DNA from: Sebastes aleutianus
Lineage: Eukaryota; Chordata; Actinopteri; Perciformes; Sebastidae
NCBI GenBank assembly: GCA_916700875.1
Contig: CAKAKS010000039.1
Location: 24,945,315-25,009,314 of the forward strand
Reading direction: 5' to 3'
DNA length: 64,000 nucleotides
This document shows positions 47,121 through 59,239 of the stretch, one piece after another. Under the pieces are notes generated by a model. That model saw nothing but the letters and a program-made list of their open reading frames with translations. It ran no database searches and had not been told where the DNA came from. The translations under genes and the position numbers were made by a program. Each line of letters starts with the position of its first letter. Positions within the stretch are counted from its first letter, which is position 1.

Positions 47121-49859
47121 GCTGAACCAGTATTATGCTGTATTAATCACATTGCTGTTAGCAGAAAACGAGGCAGATTTGTTTTACTAACAAGGTTAGG
47201 TGGCTGTGAAATTGTCAATATGTCAGACCCAAGTGTAAAAAAATGATGTGCCTCTGTCCTAACCCATAACCATGGAAATCAACAAAAAAAAAAACAATAG
47301 AAGAATCCATAACATCTGGGAGCACTCAGTCATAGAGAAATATTGACCCTGCTGAAGCAGAACAGACCTGCTGCCTTCAGTTGCATTCCCTTTTTATTGG
47401 ATCCATGTGATTTCAGTGTATTCATATATCAATATATTTGTTCCCAGCATGCATTGATATGTTGCATTCATTGGTGATATGTGTTGATTATTCAAGTGCC
47501 CATATCTGCACTAATTTGAACACTTATTTATGGTGTAAGTGGGTCCAGCATCCACAGACAATGAGTCAAAAACAGTCTGTTCAAATAAAAAGTTGGAACG
47601 GAATTACAGTCGAGATTAAAGGACCCCTCCTGGTTTCTCACTTTAACCATTTAAAAACGGACCTCCTGCGGGCGCTGTTTGCATGATCCTGTTTAAATCG
47701 ATCTAAAATAATAATAACAAAAATAGCTAGAGCATTCATTCTGAAGAAAGAAAAGACTTATGTCTTTAGCATCATCAAGTTGTAAGCTTGTGATGACAGC
47801 CATTATATTACGTTACGTGCAGTAAAAAACATGGCGAAACATGCGGTGACGCCAGAGCATTGCCCCTTTTGTTCATCTTGTTGTACGCTTGTGATGATGT
47901 CATTGCATTATGTGCAGAATGTAACAAAACTATCAAAAAGCCTTTGCACTTGATCTGCTCATAAAAGTGAGTGTCTCTCTAAAACTGAAAAATGTGCATA
48001 GTTCAAATAACTTGTTGTGGAGTGTTAAGAAATATTTTGTTTATGTTTCTACATTTAGAAATCTTTTGGGATCAATTTGTTTTGTGCGTTTATTTAGTAA
48101 CATTTTATGAAAAAAATTCAGATTTTTGTAGTTGTTTTTATTTATGACACAATTTCAATACTTTAATTATTATGGTTTATTGACTTCCATAACATTTTAG
48201 CTTGGATTGTATAGATTTTAGGGACATAAAGCATTTGAAATGACATCACAATAAGCAAAAATACCAATATAGGCACTGGTGGACCATTTCTATTGCAGAA
48301 TTAAAAGGGATGAGGTATCTGGGTGGATGAGAACAGGGAGACTTGGTTGAAATTCAGGCTCACTAGAATAAGCCATGAGCAAGGCATTCAAAAGAATGAG
48401 ATATATACACAGACAAATGTCATGGGAATATATGCTCACAAACACATGAGTTTGTTATGTATAGACACTGTATATCCATAGAGACATGCAGTGGATGAGG
48501 GAGGCAGTTCCTTCTTTGAAAAGTTTGACATTTATGGACATCAATCCCCCAGAGGACTCGGCTCATCCACAGCTTAAATACCACTACAGCAAAGTGGAGA
48601 TGGAGAGTCCGCTCGCTGTCTAATGAGGTGATGATGGAAGGAAAGCGGGGCATACTGTGTATGATGAGAGACAGCATGAATTCCAAGTTTCGGATGAATT
48701 CGGAGTGGTAAATGAGGCTGCAAGTGTGTTGGCTTTTGCTGGATTGTCATGCAGTACCACCGAATTTTACGCCGCGGCTTTGATTAAGAATGGATGACTC
48801 CGCTTTGCTCTTCTTTCCCTCCGTCCTTCTTTCATATATTTATTTCTCTCTCTCTTTCCATCGCTCTCACTATCATTTTTTTCGGAGGGAACCCAACGCA
48901 AAGACGTAGGAGGAGGAAAGACGGGAGAAGACGGGAGAGGGGAAGATGGGAAAAAGAACAAAGTGGAACGATGGAGTAACAGATGAGCGATGAGAGATGA
49001 GGGAGAGATAATTGGATGAAAGGAGAAACGGGTCCGTTTCTAGCTTATATAAATGTTTGAATTTTAAAGGTGCTTCTGCTGATGTGCGGCTATGGATGTG
49101 CTGCACTGCACCCCCCACCTCCCCCACCCCTGCTCCTTCTCTTAGCCAATCATCACACCACACTGCTGTATTTGGGTCATAGCAACGTGTTGCTGCTGTC
49201 TCCACTGGCAGATGCATTGTGCTGTAATCTCCGAAAAATAGGCTGGGAGGAGGAGAAGAGTGAGGAAAGTGGGAGAAGAGAAGGGGTAGTGACAGAGACG
49301 AGGAGCTTTCTCCCCTCCAAAAATTGAACTTCCTCTTTTGTGATTTTCTTCCAATACCATATCTGTCTTTACCTCCCTCGCTCTATTCTTCTCACCTCTC
49401 CTTCCATCCTTATTTTGAGCTGTAAAGGGTTTGTGCGTCCTGCAGCCGCCGCAGGAGCCTCATTCCCCCCATCAGCCTCTGTGCCTCCCTCGCTTTTATT
49501 CATGAGTGGATTCACACTGTGCCCAAATCATCAATGAAATCTTCTCAAAACTCCTGCGCTTAAAGTGGATCTGAAAATCACTGGTGTTTAAAGGGAACGT
49601 TTGAGCCATTGATTTTCCTACTGCTCCAAAGCCCCGCTGATATTTAATGGATGGTCCACGGGGGGAGAGAGAATGAGGGAGAGAGAGACAGTAGAGGGGG
49701 GAGGCGGATGCATGGCAGATGGGATGACATTTGTATTGAGACAAAGAGGGAGATGATGAGACAGAAACAAACAACTAGTTCACTTCAAAAATAGTGGCAA
49801 AACACCTAAGGCACATTATAGATGGAATCACACAAGCTGAGATTGAGGAGCCGTCACCC
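47121..49859. other. unique DNA, no gene recognised
   Basis: Includes a two-copy degenerate duplication (about 47775-47820 and 47873-47920), AT-rich sequence at 48000-48350, purine-rich patches (48890-49020, 49230-49310) and a complex block at 49430-49650. Open frames around 48767-49360 fall in the purine-rich patches. Confidence 0.55.
47775..47920. repeat. degenerate two-copy tandem duplication
   Basis: CATCAAGTTGTAAGCTTGTG at about 47771 and CATCTTGTTGTACGCTTGTG at about 47875 are each followed by ATGA, a CATTATATTACG- or CATTGCATTATG-like stretch and GTGCAG. The spacing is about 104 bp. Confidence 0.65.
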
Positions 49860-50635
49860 ATTCACTTTTAAATTCACTAGTGCAGTGCCCGTTCGGAGCA
49901 CGTGCCCATCCGGAAAGGACCGATTGCTGCTTACAGGGTTGTCGAGAACTGCGCTTATGGCTGCTTGACCCGCCCAGTGTGAAGTTGATTGGATGAACGG
50001 ATCTCAAGATAAGCGAAGTGCCGTCATACATACATACACATACAGATGGAGATTCCTTCCTTTTTAGTTAGATGATGCTGGTACTGCTCCACCTATTGGC
50101 CAAATAGCACCATCATGTTATGGTTACTTACACATCATATCTACACACGTCCACCAAATGTGATCGCAATAGCACAAAGCATTCAGGAGATATGACATTC
50201 TTTTGTAATATGAGCGATATGAGCTAACTTTGAGGGCCAGCTATAGCAAAACTGTATGGAACATCAACAATCCAAAAAATACCTTTTTCCGGCTTGGTCC
50301 AGAGATGTTTTCCACCAAATAACGTGACAATTGCTCAAAATTTGTTGGAGGAGTATCAAAAAAATCTGATTTGGTCGCAATTCAAAATGATGGAAAAATC
50401 GATCTAGTCGTAAATTTGCGTGGTTTATACAGATATATTCGTCTGAACACAGAAAATTCAGGAAAAAGTTTGAATTTTGAGAGTTATGGTTCATAAGGTA
50501 CAAGTCAAAACATAAAGTGAATTGTTATAGCGCCACCATCTGGTCAAATTGCACCACATTCGACACTGAGCGGTTCCCGTGAAGGACACACAGACAAACA
50601 GACAGAGATTCCTCGCTTCATAGTTAGATTCATAT
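49860..50635 (+). mobile_element. unclassified interspersed repeat with repeated end
   Basis: Contains TTGATTGGATGAACGG, ATTGGCCAAATAGCACC, TCCACCAAATGTGATCGC, GTTATAGCGCCACCATCTGG and CGGTTCCCGTGAAGG. A similar terminal module occurs twice: GGAGATTCCTTCC then TAGTTAGATGATG near 50047, and AGAGATTCCTCGC then TAGTTAGATTCAT near 50606. This suggests either two joined copies or a direct repeat. It may be the 3' tail of a non-LTR element, but I see no reverse-transcriptase coding. Confidence 0.5.
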
Positions 50636-51905
50636 TCTGCTCTGACCCATGCTGGAGTGACCGAGCATCCTGTCAGCCCAGCGTTCCACTGCTTCCCCAC
50701 AGAGCTGTTATGGACATGCTCTTTCACCTCTCCACTTGCTTTTTGTCAGTGGGAAGACTAATGGATCGCAATCTGACGCTTGATCTGCTGAGCTGACCCT
50801 GAACCCTCTCGCTGCACACTATATATGTGTTGTGTGTGTTTCTCTTGTCCTTTCAAATAACTGACTATGGCTGATGCTTTGTACGCTGACTCTTGTTGTG
50901 ATTGCCAGATAATAAGTGAATGATATTCATGTAGTCATTACCACCTTGCAATGCTACTAGAAGTGCCTTTTCTTTATGCAACTAAAGTGTTTTGGCACAG
51001 GGCCTTCATCAAGGTGTTTTTAAAGAATGAGAAAAGCCGCGGCATGTACATACACTACATAATGGCTGAAACTGCACCTCAAACAGAGAAATTTCAAAAT
51101 AAAAGTACACAATACATATGTAGAATTACATAGCATAAACAGTAAAAACTACCACAATGTGTACACAGAAATAGGGATAAGTATATATTAACAGAATGGT
51201 TCAACATTTTTGTAAATATGCGTATGTCCTGAAGGTTTTTCCACTTTGTTTTTTGTACAGATTAAACAAAGGGGGTGTGTATAAGCATGTGCGGATTAAA
51301 CAAACAAGGTAAAATATGATAATTAGCTTCATATTTTACATACAGGCATGAGAGAGGTCTCAGTTTTCTCATTTAACTCTCGACAATGAATAAGCATATT
51401 TCCCAAAAGATTGAACTTCTTTCCATTTCTTAAGAAGGTTAGCCTCCCCTCCCCCTCAGTCCCAGATTGACCTTATCAGGACCAATAAAAGAAGTCATTG
51501 AATCCTTGAATATTTGGCCTCCAAAAATGACTCCGCTCAATATTTTATATCAAATGGTGCTATGATGAAGGCAAAACTGGTGCTGGAGTAGTCTTTAAAA
51601 ATTAGATGAGTCCCCACTGCCAACTGTTTCAAATTAGAAAAAAAGAAGTTAGATTTGAGTCTTCCCATGAGCTCAGTTTACACGACATTATCTTAGTTGT
51701 TAACATTACAATACTGTATATACGCCGCAGGTGCCTCCTTAAAGCCAAATTTATGCTCGAGCCAAAAAAAACGTCATCACGTATTGTGCGTAAAACACGA
51801 AGGCTCCGCAAGTTATCAAGGCGATTGGTCATGCAAATTAGATTTTTTTTATAAAGTATAATAATGATGAATTAGAAAGACATCCAATTTGTTTTTAAAC
51901 ACATA
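50636..51905. other. unique DNA, no gene recognised
   Basis: AT-rich non-coding sequence. A short motif at 50982-51022, read inverted as CCTTGATGAAGGCCCTGTGC then CAAAACACTTT, resembles a recurrent motif of fish LINE/SINE-type repeats. The small frames at 51606-51854 on both strands have no support. Confidence 0.5.
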
Positions 51906-52052
51906 CAAGTAAGGGATAATGTACAGTGTGCCAGTCATTGTTGTGAAATAAACCCCAACAGGGCAATGTGGAGGAGTTTTGCATCACCCTGACGGGGTTT
52001 ATTTCACAACAATGACTCGCTAGCTGTACATTATCCCACTTATTACACGGCT
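51906..52052. mobile_element. palindromic repeat (hairpin MITE core)
   Basis: Two arms of about 57-61 bp (51911-51967 and 51985-52045) are near-perfect inverted complements, sharing GGGATAATGTACAG, GTCATTGTTGTGAAATAAAC and CCC. They are separated by a loop of about 17 bases. Sequence to the right (TGACCAATCAGAATCGAGCA near 52170) also recurs in fish repeats as I recall, so the whole 51840-52330 block may be one element. Confidence 0.8.
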
Positions 52053-52396
52053 ACTTACTTAAGAAATCAATAATTTGACACAAAAGTGGTCGTCCAGACT
52101 TGGAGATCAGAACTGCGTCCATAGCAACGGTCCACTATAAAAAAATAACAGGCCGTAGAATGCCGTGATTGACCAATCAGAATCGAGCATTCAACAAAGC
52201 CGTAAAATAAGAAAATACAAAATACATTTGAGTAAATATTTTTGCCAGCCAAATCAAATTATTTACAGGCTATTCAACCTTTTAGCTTTCGTTTCATTAG
52301 AATACATTTGTTGTTCCAAATATTCGACTCCTTTCTTTGCAGGGATGGTATAAAGGTGATAAAGTATGTCCAAAAATATGAGATATGAGTTTGCAG

Positions 52397-53039
52397 TTAA
52401 AGCAGCAGTGGGTAGAAATGGAGCAAATATGATTAAAAAAAAAGTAATTTTTATAAAACGGTCACTATATCCTGACAGTAGTGCATGAGACAGGTAATCT
52501 GAAAAAAATCATGTGCCTTTATGTCCTCCGGTGTCCTCCAGTGCTCCTAATGGCATCTGCAAGATTTCACAGACCAGAGCTGGAGCCTGCCGTCTCTGAG
52601 CAGCTGTCAATCACTCGCGAACTCCGACCAAACAGTCAAACTAGGCAGCGCTGATCAAATATGAATCAATAATCTGTTAATGTAATGCCTATTTCTCTCC
52701 TCAAATGAATCATCTTGTAGTGTACTGTTTAGCTGTAAAATGAGAAAGTTTGTGACCCGGCAGCCATGTGGAGATCAGTTGAGGCAATACCAAGCACCGC
52801 CCACCAGTCGGAGCCCAGCCAATAGGAAAGCTCATTAGGGATGCTCTCTCTCTGAAATGACCTGTGATTGGCCAAAGTCTCCCGTCACGGGCTACATTTT
52901 TTAAAGCCTGAAAACAGAGCCATGAGGAGCTACAGAAGTCTAGTTTTCTCTCAAAATACTTGAATTATAATATGCTGAAAGGTTATTATGGATTTTTTGC
53001 CCAATGATGCTAAAAACATTCTGCCTACTAAAGCTTTAA
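52397..53039 (+). mobile_element. TTAA-bounded MITE (AAAGCAGCAGTGGG family)
   Basis: 643 bp. The left end TTAAAGCAGCAGTGGGTAGA and the right end, read inverted, TTAAAGCTTTAGTAGGCAGA agree over most of 20 bp. The interior includes CTATATCCTGACAGTAGTGC, GAGCAGCTGTCAATCACTCG and CCTGTGATTGGCC. It is a MITE I recall as common in percomorphs. A GAGTTTG repeat lies just outside both ends (52387 and 53040), but offset by 2 bp on the left. Confidence 0.85.
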
Positions 53040-54027
53040 GAGTTTGGTTTATGGCTTTTTGCCGGTAACACTCGTTGACTTGTTGCTTCTTCACAGAATA
53101 TTTTGTTCGTTTTCGGAGAATACTGCAACCGACACCGCGTTGAGCATAAACGCCTCTGTGCGTGCTCGTAGCTCGTGCGCCATCTGTGGAGGTGCCTTCT
53201 GCGAGTAAAACAATGCTTAACAGTCTGCTTCTCTGACATCTTTAATCAACCACACTGACACAATGGAAGACTTCACCAAACTTGTGTTTATCAGTGCAGT
53301 CTGCCAGTGTTTGAATACTCATAAATATGGATAAGGTTATGAGTCACCCAGAGTTCAGAGGTGTTCGTGTGTGTGTCTCGCGTCTAATGTGTGTGTGTCT
53401 GTTTCTCTTGGAGATGGTGTGTGTTGAGCTAGAAAATAATGCTTCCCCGAAGGCTCCTTCATGCAGTTTATTACACATCAGTCCCGCAACGACTACCATC
53501 TCTCTCTCTCTCTCTCTCTTTCTCTTTCTCTCCTTTCCATTTATTCCTCTTTCTCTCCCCTCCATCTCTTTCTCTTCACCCGTCCATGCTGCTCCCTCAC
53601 TCCCAGCCCTCTCAGCGCTAACAGCCGGTCCCTCTCCTCTCTGTATGGTGATTTTCTCTCCTCAACGCCCTCCCTTCACTGTCTGTCTTGCTCTCTCTCT
53701 GGTAGTGGGCGTGGGATGCGGGGACCACTCCAACGGCTTCCCCTGCATCATTGCTATCTGGTGGCGGCGATAATGATGGCGTGAACAAGGGATGAAGGAA
53801 CGGAGGGGTGGAGAGAGGGAAGCGGAGAGATGGAGTGCTCTTCTACAGCGGCTGCCAGGGACTGCATTAAGCAGCCCTCGTTCACGGCAAAGGGTCTGAC
53901 GAGGGACGTTGTCATCTTCCCTCTGTTGCTTTGCGCGTTCTCCTACACATAGAGTGATAAATGAGAGTTTGCGAGTGTGTTTTTGTTCACTTGTGCAGTA
54001 AATTACCTGGAGCTGCGTGCTGCACAC
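53040..54027. other. unique DNA, no gene recognised
   Basis: Includes a CT-rich region with (CT)n at 53499-53519. The 148- and 158-codon frames at 53327-54138 are low-complexity translations on the two strands of this region. Confidence 0.55.
53499..53519. repeat. (TC)n microsatellite
   Basis: TC run of about ten units within a longer pyrimidine-rich region. Confidence 0.94.
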
Positions 54028-55958
54028 TAGGGCTGAAACGATACACCTATCTCCTGATTCAATATTATCACGATACTTGGGTGCCGATTCGATATGTATT
54101 GCGATTTTTAAGTATTGCGATTCTGCAAGTATTGCCATTCGATATTGCGATTTATTTTATTTTATTTATTGACTTTTTTAACACTAGACCATGGGAAAAA
54201 GTTGAATCATACACTTCTAGGGACTTTTACCTTGGAAAATATCTAAATTAATATGTAGTCAGAGATGTCCTGAAGTCAAATATATCAGTCATTGTCAGGA
54301 ATCATTTATTAAATGTTTTTTCCAGCAACCCAAAAATCAAAGAATAAAGACATTTCCCTCACAAATTAGTGGTATTTATAATTTATAAGGGACATGTAAT
54401 GTGTTATACTTCTAGTTAATCCAATCCAATCAATCTTATTTCCATATATGTATTTTGTATATACAGTTCCCTTTGTTAACACCTTATTTTGAAAAATGGA
54501 TTTAGTCACATCCTCCGTTCTCTTTATACTAGGTCTGCACCTAACGATTATTTTTTTAACGATTAATCTAACGATTATTTTTTCGATAAGTCGATTAATC
54601 TAACGACTAATTCATCGATTTTTAAAAAAAAAAAATTAATATTCAATTAATTTACCCCAAATAAATATCAACTACTTGTCTCATTATTATTTCAATACTT
54701 TATTCAAATATCTTCTCTTATAAACATATACATAAAACAAGATTATTATTATGGCATTATTTCACAACAAAAAATAGCCCAGTCTTTACTGGTAATCTGT
54801 TTTCAGTCCAACATACAATTTCTCCAAAATAAAATTAAAACAAGAGCTTGTATTATAAATTCATGTAAAAGGAATACAGTGCAATGTTCTTTTTGTGGAA
54901 AAAGTCCTCCACACTGCTTTGTCTCGTCCTGAAAAAGAGACACAGAAAGCCAATTAGAATAATGATAATAGTGGCACATTTTAAAATTGGTCTAATTTCC
55001 ACAGCACTGTTGTGTTATGACATTAGGCTTATAATAATAATACTCATCAGTATTTCTATTTAAGTACTGAACTTAAAATGGTTTAGACATGGATTTATTT
55101 CATCACTGTAATAATATGCAGTTAAGATAATCACTAGCAAATGTACTTTTGCATCAGTGTGGAGCAAGAGAGAAATAATTGAAACTATTTACAGACTAAC
55201 ACTCAGTCACAGACTGTAGAACAATATGTAACGTTACTTTAAGCCATTTTCTCACTCATACATCGCCGTTAAAGTAAACAGAAAATATAAAACAGCAGAC
55301 GTTAGATGATGCCTGGTGTAACGTTACGCTACAATAACAGTGGTCCATAAAAATCTTTTAACATGGAGGTGATGAAGAAACATTTTAAAAACAAACTTTA
55401 AATGACTACTGCTAACAGAAACATGCCCGCGTTTTAGACAATCTTAGTAGATCATGCCTGGTGGGGAAAAAGTAACAGAACTTACAGTGGTGTCTTGCTG
55501 CTGTCTTCTTCACTCAGTGCTCTGGGATACCTTCTTGTCAGGTGATGGTGCATTGCACTTGTCCCACACTTTAGATGAATGTGGGCGAGTTTTTTTTTAC
55601 ACTTCTTGCTCTCTGGGGGAGTCAGAATCCATGCTTGGACCGGGCGCAGCGCATTTTCATTACGTCATCCGATTCGTCGACGGACGTTACGTAAATCAAC
55701 GTATTTACGTAATCGATTACGTCGACAAATCGCCCCAGCCTTACTTTATACATCCATGGTCAGCTCCATCGGGGATGTTTGAATGCATTTAACATAAATG
55801 TCATTATATTGGTGCTCTACAGGTGTAGCGTCGGCTGATTTGACCACGAGGATGCGAGTGACGGCTGGCTTGACCGCACGTTACCGCAATACGATAACAT
55901 TTCCTGTCCATGACAGATTTAGAGTGCAGCTCTAGCCATTATGTCTATCTCTGCTTCT
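54028..55958 (+). mobile_element. hAT-like element interrupted by another hAT
   Basis: Second copy of the element at 7658-8773. It starts TAGGGCTGAAACGATAC and tracks the first copy through CTATCTCCTGATT, GGGACATGTAATG and CTCCGTTCTCTTTATAC. It is then broken by a 1214-bp insertion and resumes at ATCCATGGTCAGCTCCATC until about 55958, where similarity stops near CTCTGCTTCTCT. The right third is missing, and a deletion of about 50 bp precedes the insertion. Non-coding. Confidence 0.9.
54530..55743 (+). mobile_element. nested hAT element with perfect target duplication
   Basis: 1214 bp. The left end is TAGGTCTGCACCTAACG, followed by repeated AACGATTA and TCGATTAATC motifs. The right end is ATCGATTACGTCGAC, then GCCCCAGCCTTA. 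Perfect 8-bp flanks CTTTATAC lie at 54522-54529 and 55744-55751. The uninterrupted site can be read in the other copy of the host element near 8208-8217. The interior is non-coding on inspection (112-codon chance frame at 55454-55792 crosses the right edge). Confidence 0.94.
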
Positions 55959-57049
55959 CTGAGTTTGAGCATCCAACATGTGAAAACTTGTTGAGATTGG
56001 CATCCTCATGGAGCCCCAGTGGACAGAAACGCCTCCACAGACTCTCCGGCTATTACTTAACCTCACCAACTCTGAGGTGAATCCCCTCCTTTCACCCACC
56101 CTGAGGGCTAAGGACTCAATTCAAGCTTCCCTCCGCCACATGCAATAACTTATCCACCAACACAAGGGAGCCTATGGGCGGTTGTGGTCAGTTTTATTGC
56201 TAGTTTGGTGTTGATATAGATGCCAGTTCACTGCTTTCAGGACTATTTTCCCATCTTCTTTACCTTGTGATTCTCTGAGCTGATTCTGCTTCTATTCCTG
56301 TTCTCCTATAATGTTACAGGGGTATTGTATAAAGGAGATGCTTGACCCCATTTCCCCACTTGACTGGCACATGTTGCACCCCATGGGGTGAAGTAGGAGA
56401 GGAGTTAGATGGGTTAGTTATTTATCTCCCTGTGCAGAAATAGGTGTTGTATTTTTAGCTGAGAGTTCAAGCTTTAAAGATTGTTGAAAAGCTCCTTCTC
56501 TTATGGAGATCTCATTTGTAGGTGTGATTTTATTAGATTTTTCAGCTCGCTCCCGATCCTGCTTCCACCCCCTCTCTCTCCTTTTTTAGTCTCTGCAGTC
56601 AAGGGTGAGGTGCTGCAGCAGTTTGGGAATGCTAACAGAGGAGTGCAGGATCAAATTAAATATCTCCGTGCTCTATTATTGTATGTTACTGTCTGTCCTT
56701 TTCCATTTTGTGTTGCTCTGGTGGCGAGGGGAAGCAGGGGAAGCAACAGAAGAAAACGCGGTGTGACATAAAGTTGGGTGACGGTGTCCTGGGTGTTGTG
56801 TTTGTTGTCACAGCAGCGCCGGAGGAGCAGCTTTTGAATTAGCGTGCTTTATTTTGTCACATTCGTCTGTGCTGCTCTGCTGCTGTTTATGTTTTTTTTT
56901 TCTTCAGGCTACGAAGACAATTTTATTTGTATGATATTATAGCAGCGACGTTACACAAGTTAAGAGCAGAAAAACAAGATCAGAGTAATTAATTAAGTCC
57001 ACTGTGGTCTAGAATGAGCAGATCTCGTCTCCAATCCGTATTGTGCAAG

Positions 57050-57087
57050 ATTTCCTTCCATCATTTTAATAATTGATGGAAGGAAAT
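57050..57087. repeat. perfect 14-bp hairpin
   Basis: ATTTCCTTCCATCA (57050-57063) and its exact complement TGATGGAAGGAAAT (57074-57087) flank a 10-nt AT-rich loop. Confidence 0.95.
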
Positions 57088-57370
57088 TTTTCTCCCCATC
57101 CTCTACATGTTCTCTCTCCTTCCTTCTCTTCTCTCTTTTTGAGTCTCTCGGTGCCCCATTAGTCGAGCTCTTAGCTTTCTTCTCTCTTACACCACTTAGG
57201 CCCGTAGCATAAGTACATCCACACATGCAGAATATGTACACCAAGTTGAATTGGCCTCTAAATATCCTCCAGTCTTCACATTTCCCCATTCTCTTTGAAG
57301 GATATGTTGTTTTAGATGCTCTGGCATGCTGCGCTCGAGTCTTCTTCGGCGTAAATATCTGATCTTTTCA

Positions 57371-57437
57371 CTCTCCTCTCCTCTCCTCTCCTCTCCTCTC
57401 CTCTCCTCTCCTCTCCTCTCCTCTCCTCTCCTCTCCC
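57371..57437 (+). repeat. (CTCTC)13 pentanucleotide array
   Basis: 67-bp pure pyrimidine array with the same unit as 19471-19618 and no interruption. Confidence 0.97.
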
Positions 57438-58437
57438 GTCCTACCTCTTCCTGTCATTTTCAATACAGTGCACCTCCTCACTTTGCCTCTCTGACCTCCT
57501 GCTGGGTAAACTCATTGACCCCGGTTTCCACTGTCTACATCCAACATGGAGAGCTGGTGCTCTTACTGGCTGACTTGGCTTTTGCTCCGACAGTGTGGAT
57601 GCATTTACAGAGCTGAGAGTCTGCAGCGGAGCTCTGGTCTGTTGCTTGACCTACATGTAGCTTTAGTTCAGTACAGCCTCAGATGTGTGTGTGTGTGCAC
57701 ATGTAGTCGCGCATGTCTTATTTCTGCTTGGTGTATTTGTGTAAGAGCGTGACAGTTCAGTCTCCCTGCCCTGCTGCCTTTCCATTTGACTCAGACTAGT
57801 TGAGCCCCAGCCTCGGCTGACTAGCCTGGGCAGGAGGACTCAGTGGAGGTCCGGACTGTGGTCAGGACTCCCAAAGGGCCTTTTTAAAGTGTGTTCAACA
57901 GCTGAACAGGGAGATAAACCATCATTTCCAAAACTGAATGGGGCTACGAACCCAACAACGCTCTTTCACTCTCTCTCATTCTCATTATGTCCCCACTCTC
58001 TACTGTCTGTCTCTCTCCTCCTATAATATTCTGACCCGTCCAGCCCCTCTCTCTCCCCCTCACATCCCCCTGGCAGTGTGGTAGTCGAATGATGCTCATT
58101 ATCGAGGCCTTTAGACCAATTCTGTTGGAAATGCAGCTCACTGCAAGCTGTGAACCAGCTAGCTAGCCCGTTCTGGCTCGCTCTTTTGTGTTGATGCCTT
58201 GGAAGCGGGGAACACTCCTCTGCCGTCCTGGGAGGGTAAAGCTCCGACGCAGCTGCTTTAGAGCCGGGCACAATAAGCACGGTTCACTGACTGACGGTCG
58301 TTGGATGGAGAGAAGAGGCAGAGAGAGGGGGTGAGAGAAAGAAGGGAATGGCAAATAAAGATGATTGTAGAAGTTTTTTCGAGAGAGGTTCAGCAGTACT
58401 CCACTCTGATGGTGTTGCAGACTGCCACAGGGGTACT

Positions 58438-58441
<4 letters not shown>

Positions 58442-58472
<31 letters not shown>
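58442..58472. repeat. (CA)15 microsatellite
   Basis: Uninterrupted CA run. Confidence 0.97.
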
Positions 58473-58473
<1 letters not shown>

Positions 58474-59239
58474 ACAGATCATTAGTCGCACCACCAGTTG
58501 TTGCTGTTTCAGTCATCACTTTAGATGTAGCATACAGTGAGCGAGAAAAAACACAAGAGAAGAAATGAATCTGTAATTTGTCGCCAAGGTGTCGAAATTG
58601 TAGCATATGATCACACAGTGAGTAATGAGCTGTGTGCTCAACATCAACAGGGCCTGTATGGATCACATCTGCCTGATGGCTTCATGTTCTTTAAGTCTTT
58701 CATGATTAAAGAAAATGAAAAATGAAGGATGTAATAATTAGTAGAGGAAGTTGATGGATAAATGATGTTGGGTCCACACATGTACACACACACACTTGCC
58801 TTTTGTTTTGGGCGGTATACATGTGGCACTATAGGTGCTATGTTTTCTCTTGAAGCATACACCTGTTTTTCTCGACCTCCACATCACAGCTGTGTAAAAA
58901 ACATAAGGTTTTTTACCTCTCTGCTCTCATGTCAGTAACTCTATACCCTTAGTGTTACTATATTGTTAGATGGCACAGTGGATAGAAAAATCAATAACTT
59001 TATTTTCTGTCTCTTTTTCTCATGGTGGCAGCGGTGGTGGTGGGGTTGAAGATGCACTTTGCAGCTTTACAAAGGGAAACAAAATGGAAACAACAAGAAA
59101 AAAAAAGGGTTTGAATTTCTGTAATGGATGTTTTCATCCTTTAAGGGAATTAAAAAGGAATTGGTATTTTTCAGTGTCAAAGATGCTGCTGTGAGTATTT
59201 TTATACCACGTGTACTGATACCTGAGAACTAGTGATGAA

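Larger units (their letters stand above)
55959..59239. other. unique DNA with simple repeats
   Basis: Contains a perfect small hairpin (57050-57087), a pyrimidine array (57371-57437) and (CA)n (58442-58472). An acceptor-like site near 56597 is discussed under rejected items. Frames at 57944-58725 cross CT-rich or CA sequence. No gene recognised. Confidence 0.55.

Noticed and set aside
53662..54138. 158-codon frame on the - strand
   Set aside because: It overlaps a CT-rich region and runs into the hAT-like element at 54028; no domain.
55454..55792. 112-codon frame as a possible transposase remnant
   Set aside because: It crosses the right edge of the nested hAT element and its target duplication, so it cannot be an element gene, and no hAT catalytic or dimerisation motif is visible.
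56598..56690. Possible internal exon after CTTTTTTAGTCTCTGCAG, peptide VKGEVLQQFGNANRGVQDQIK
   Set aside because: The acceptor is good and a GTATGT donor lies near 56679, but the frame is short, no partner exon is seen and I recognise no protein.
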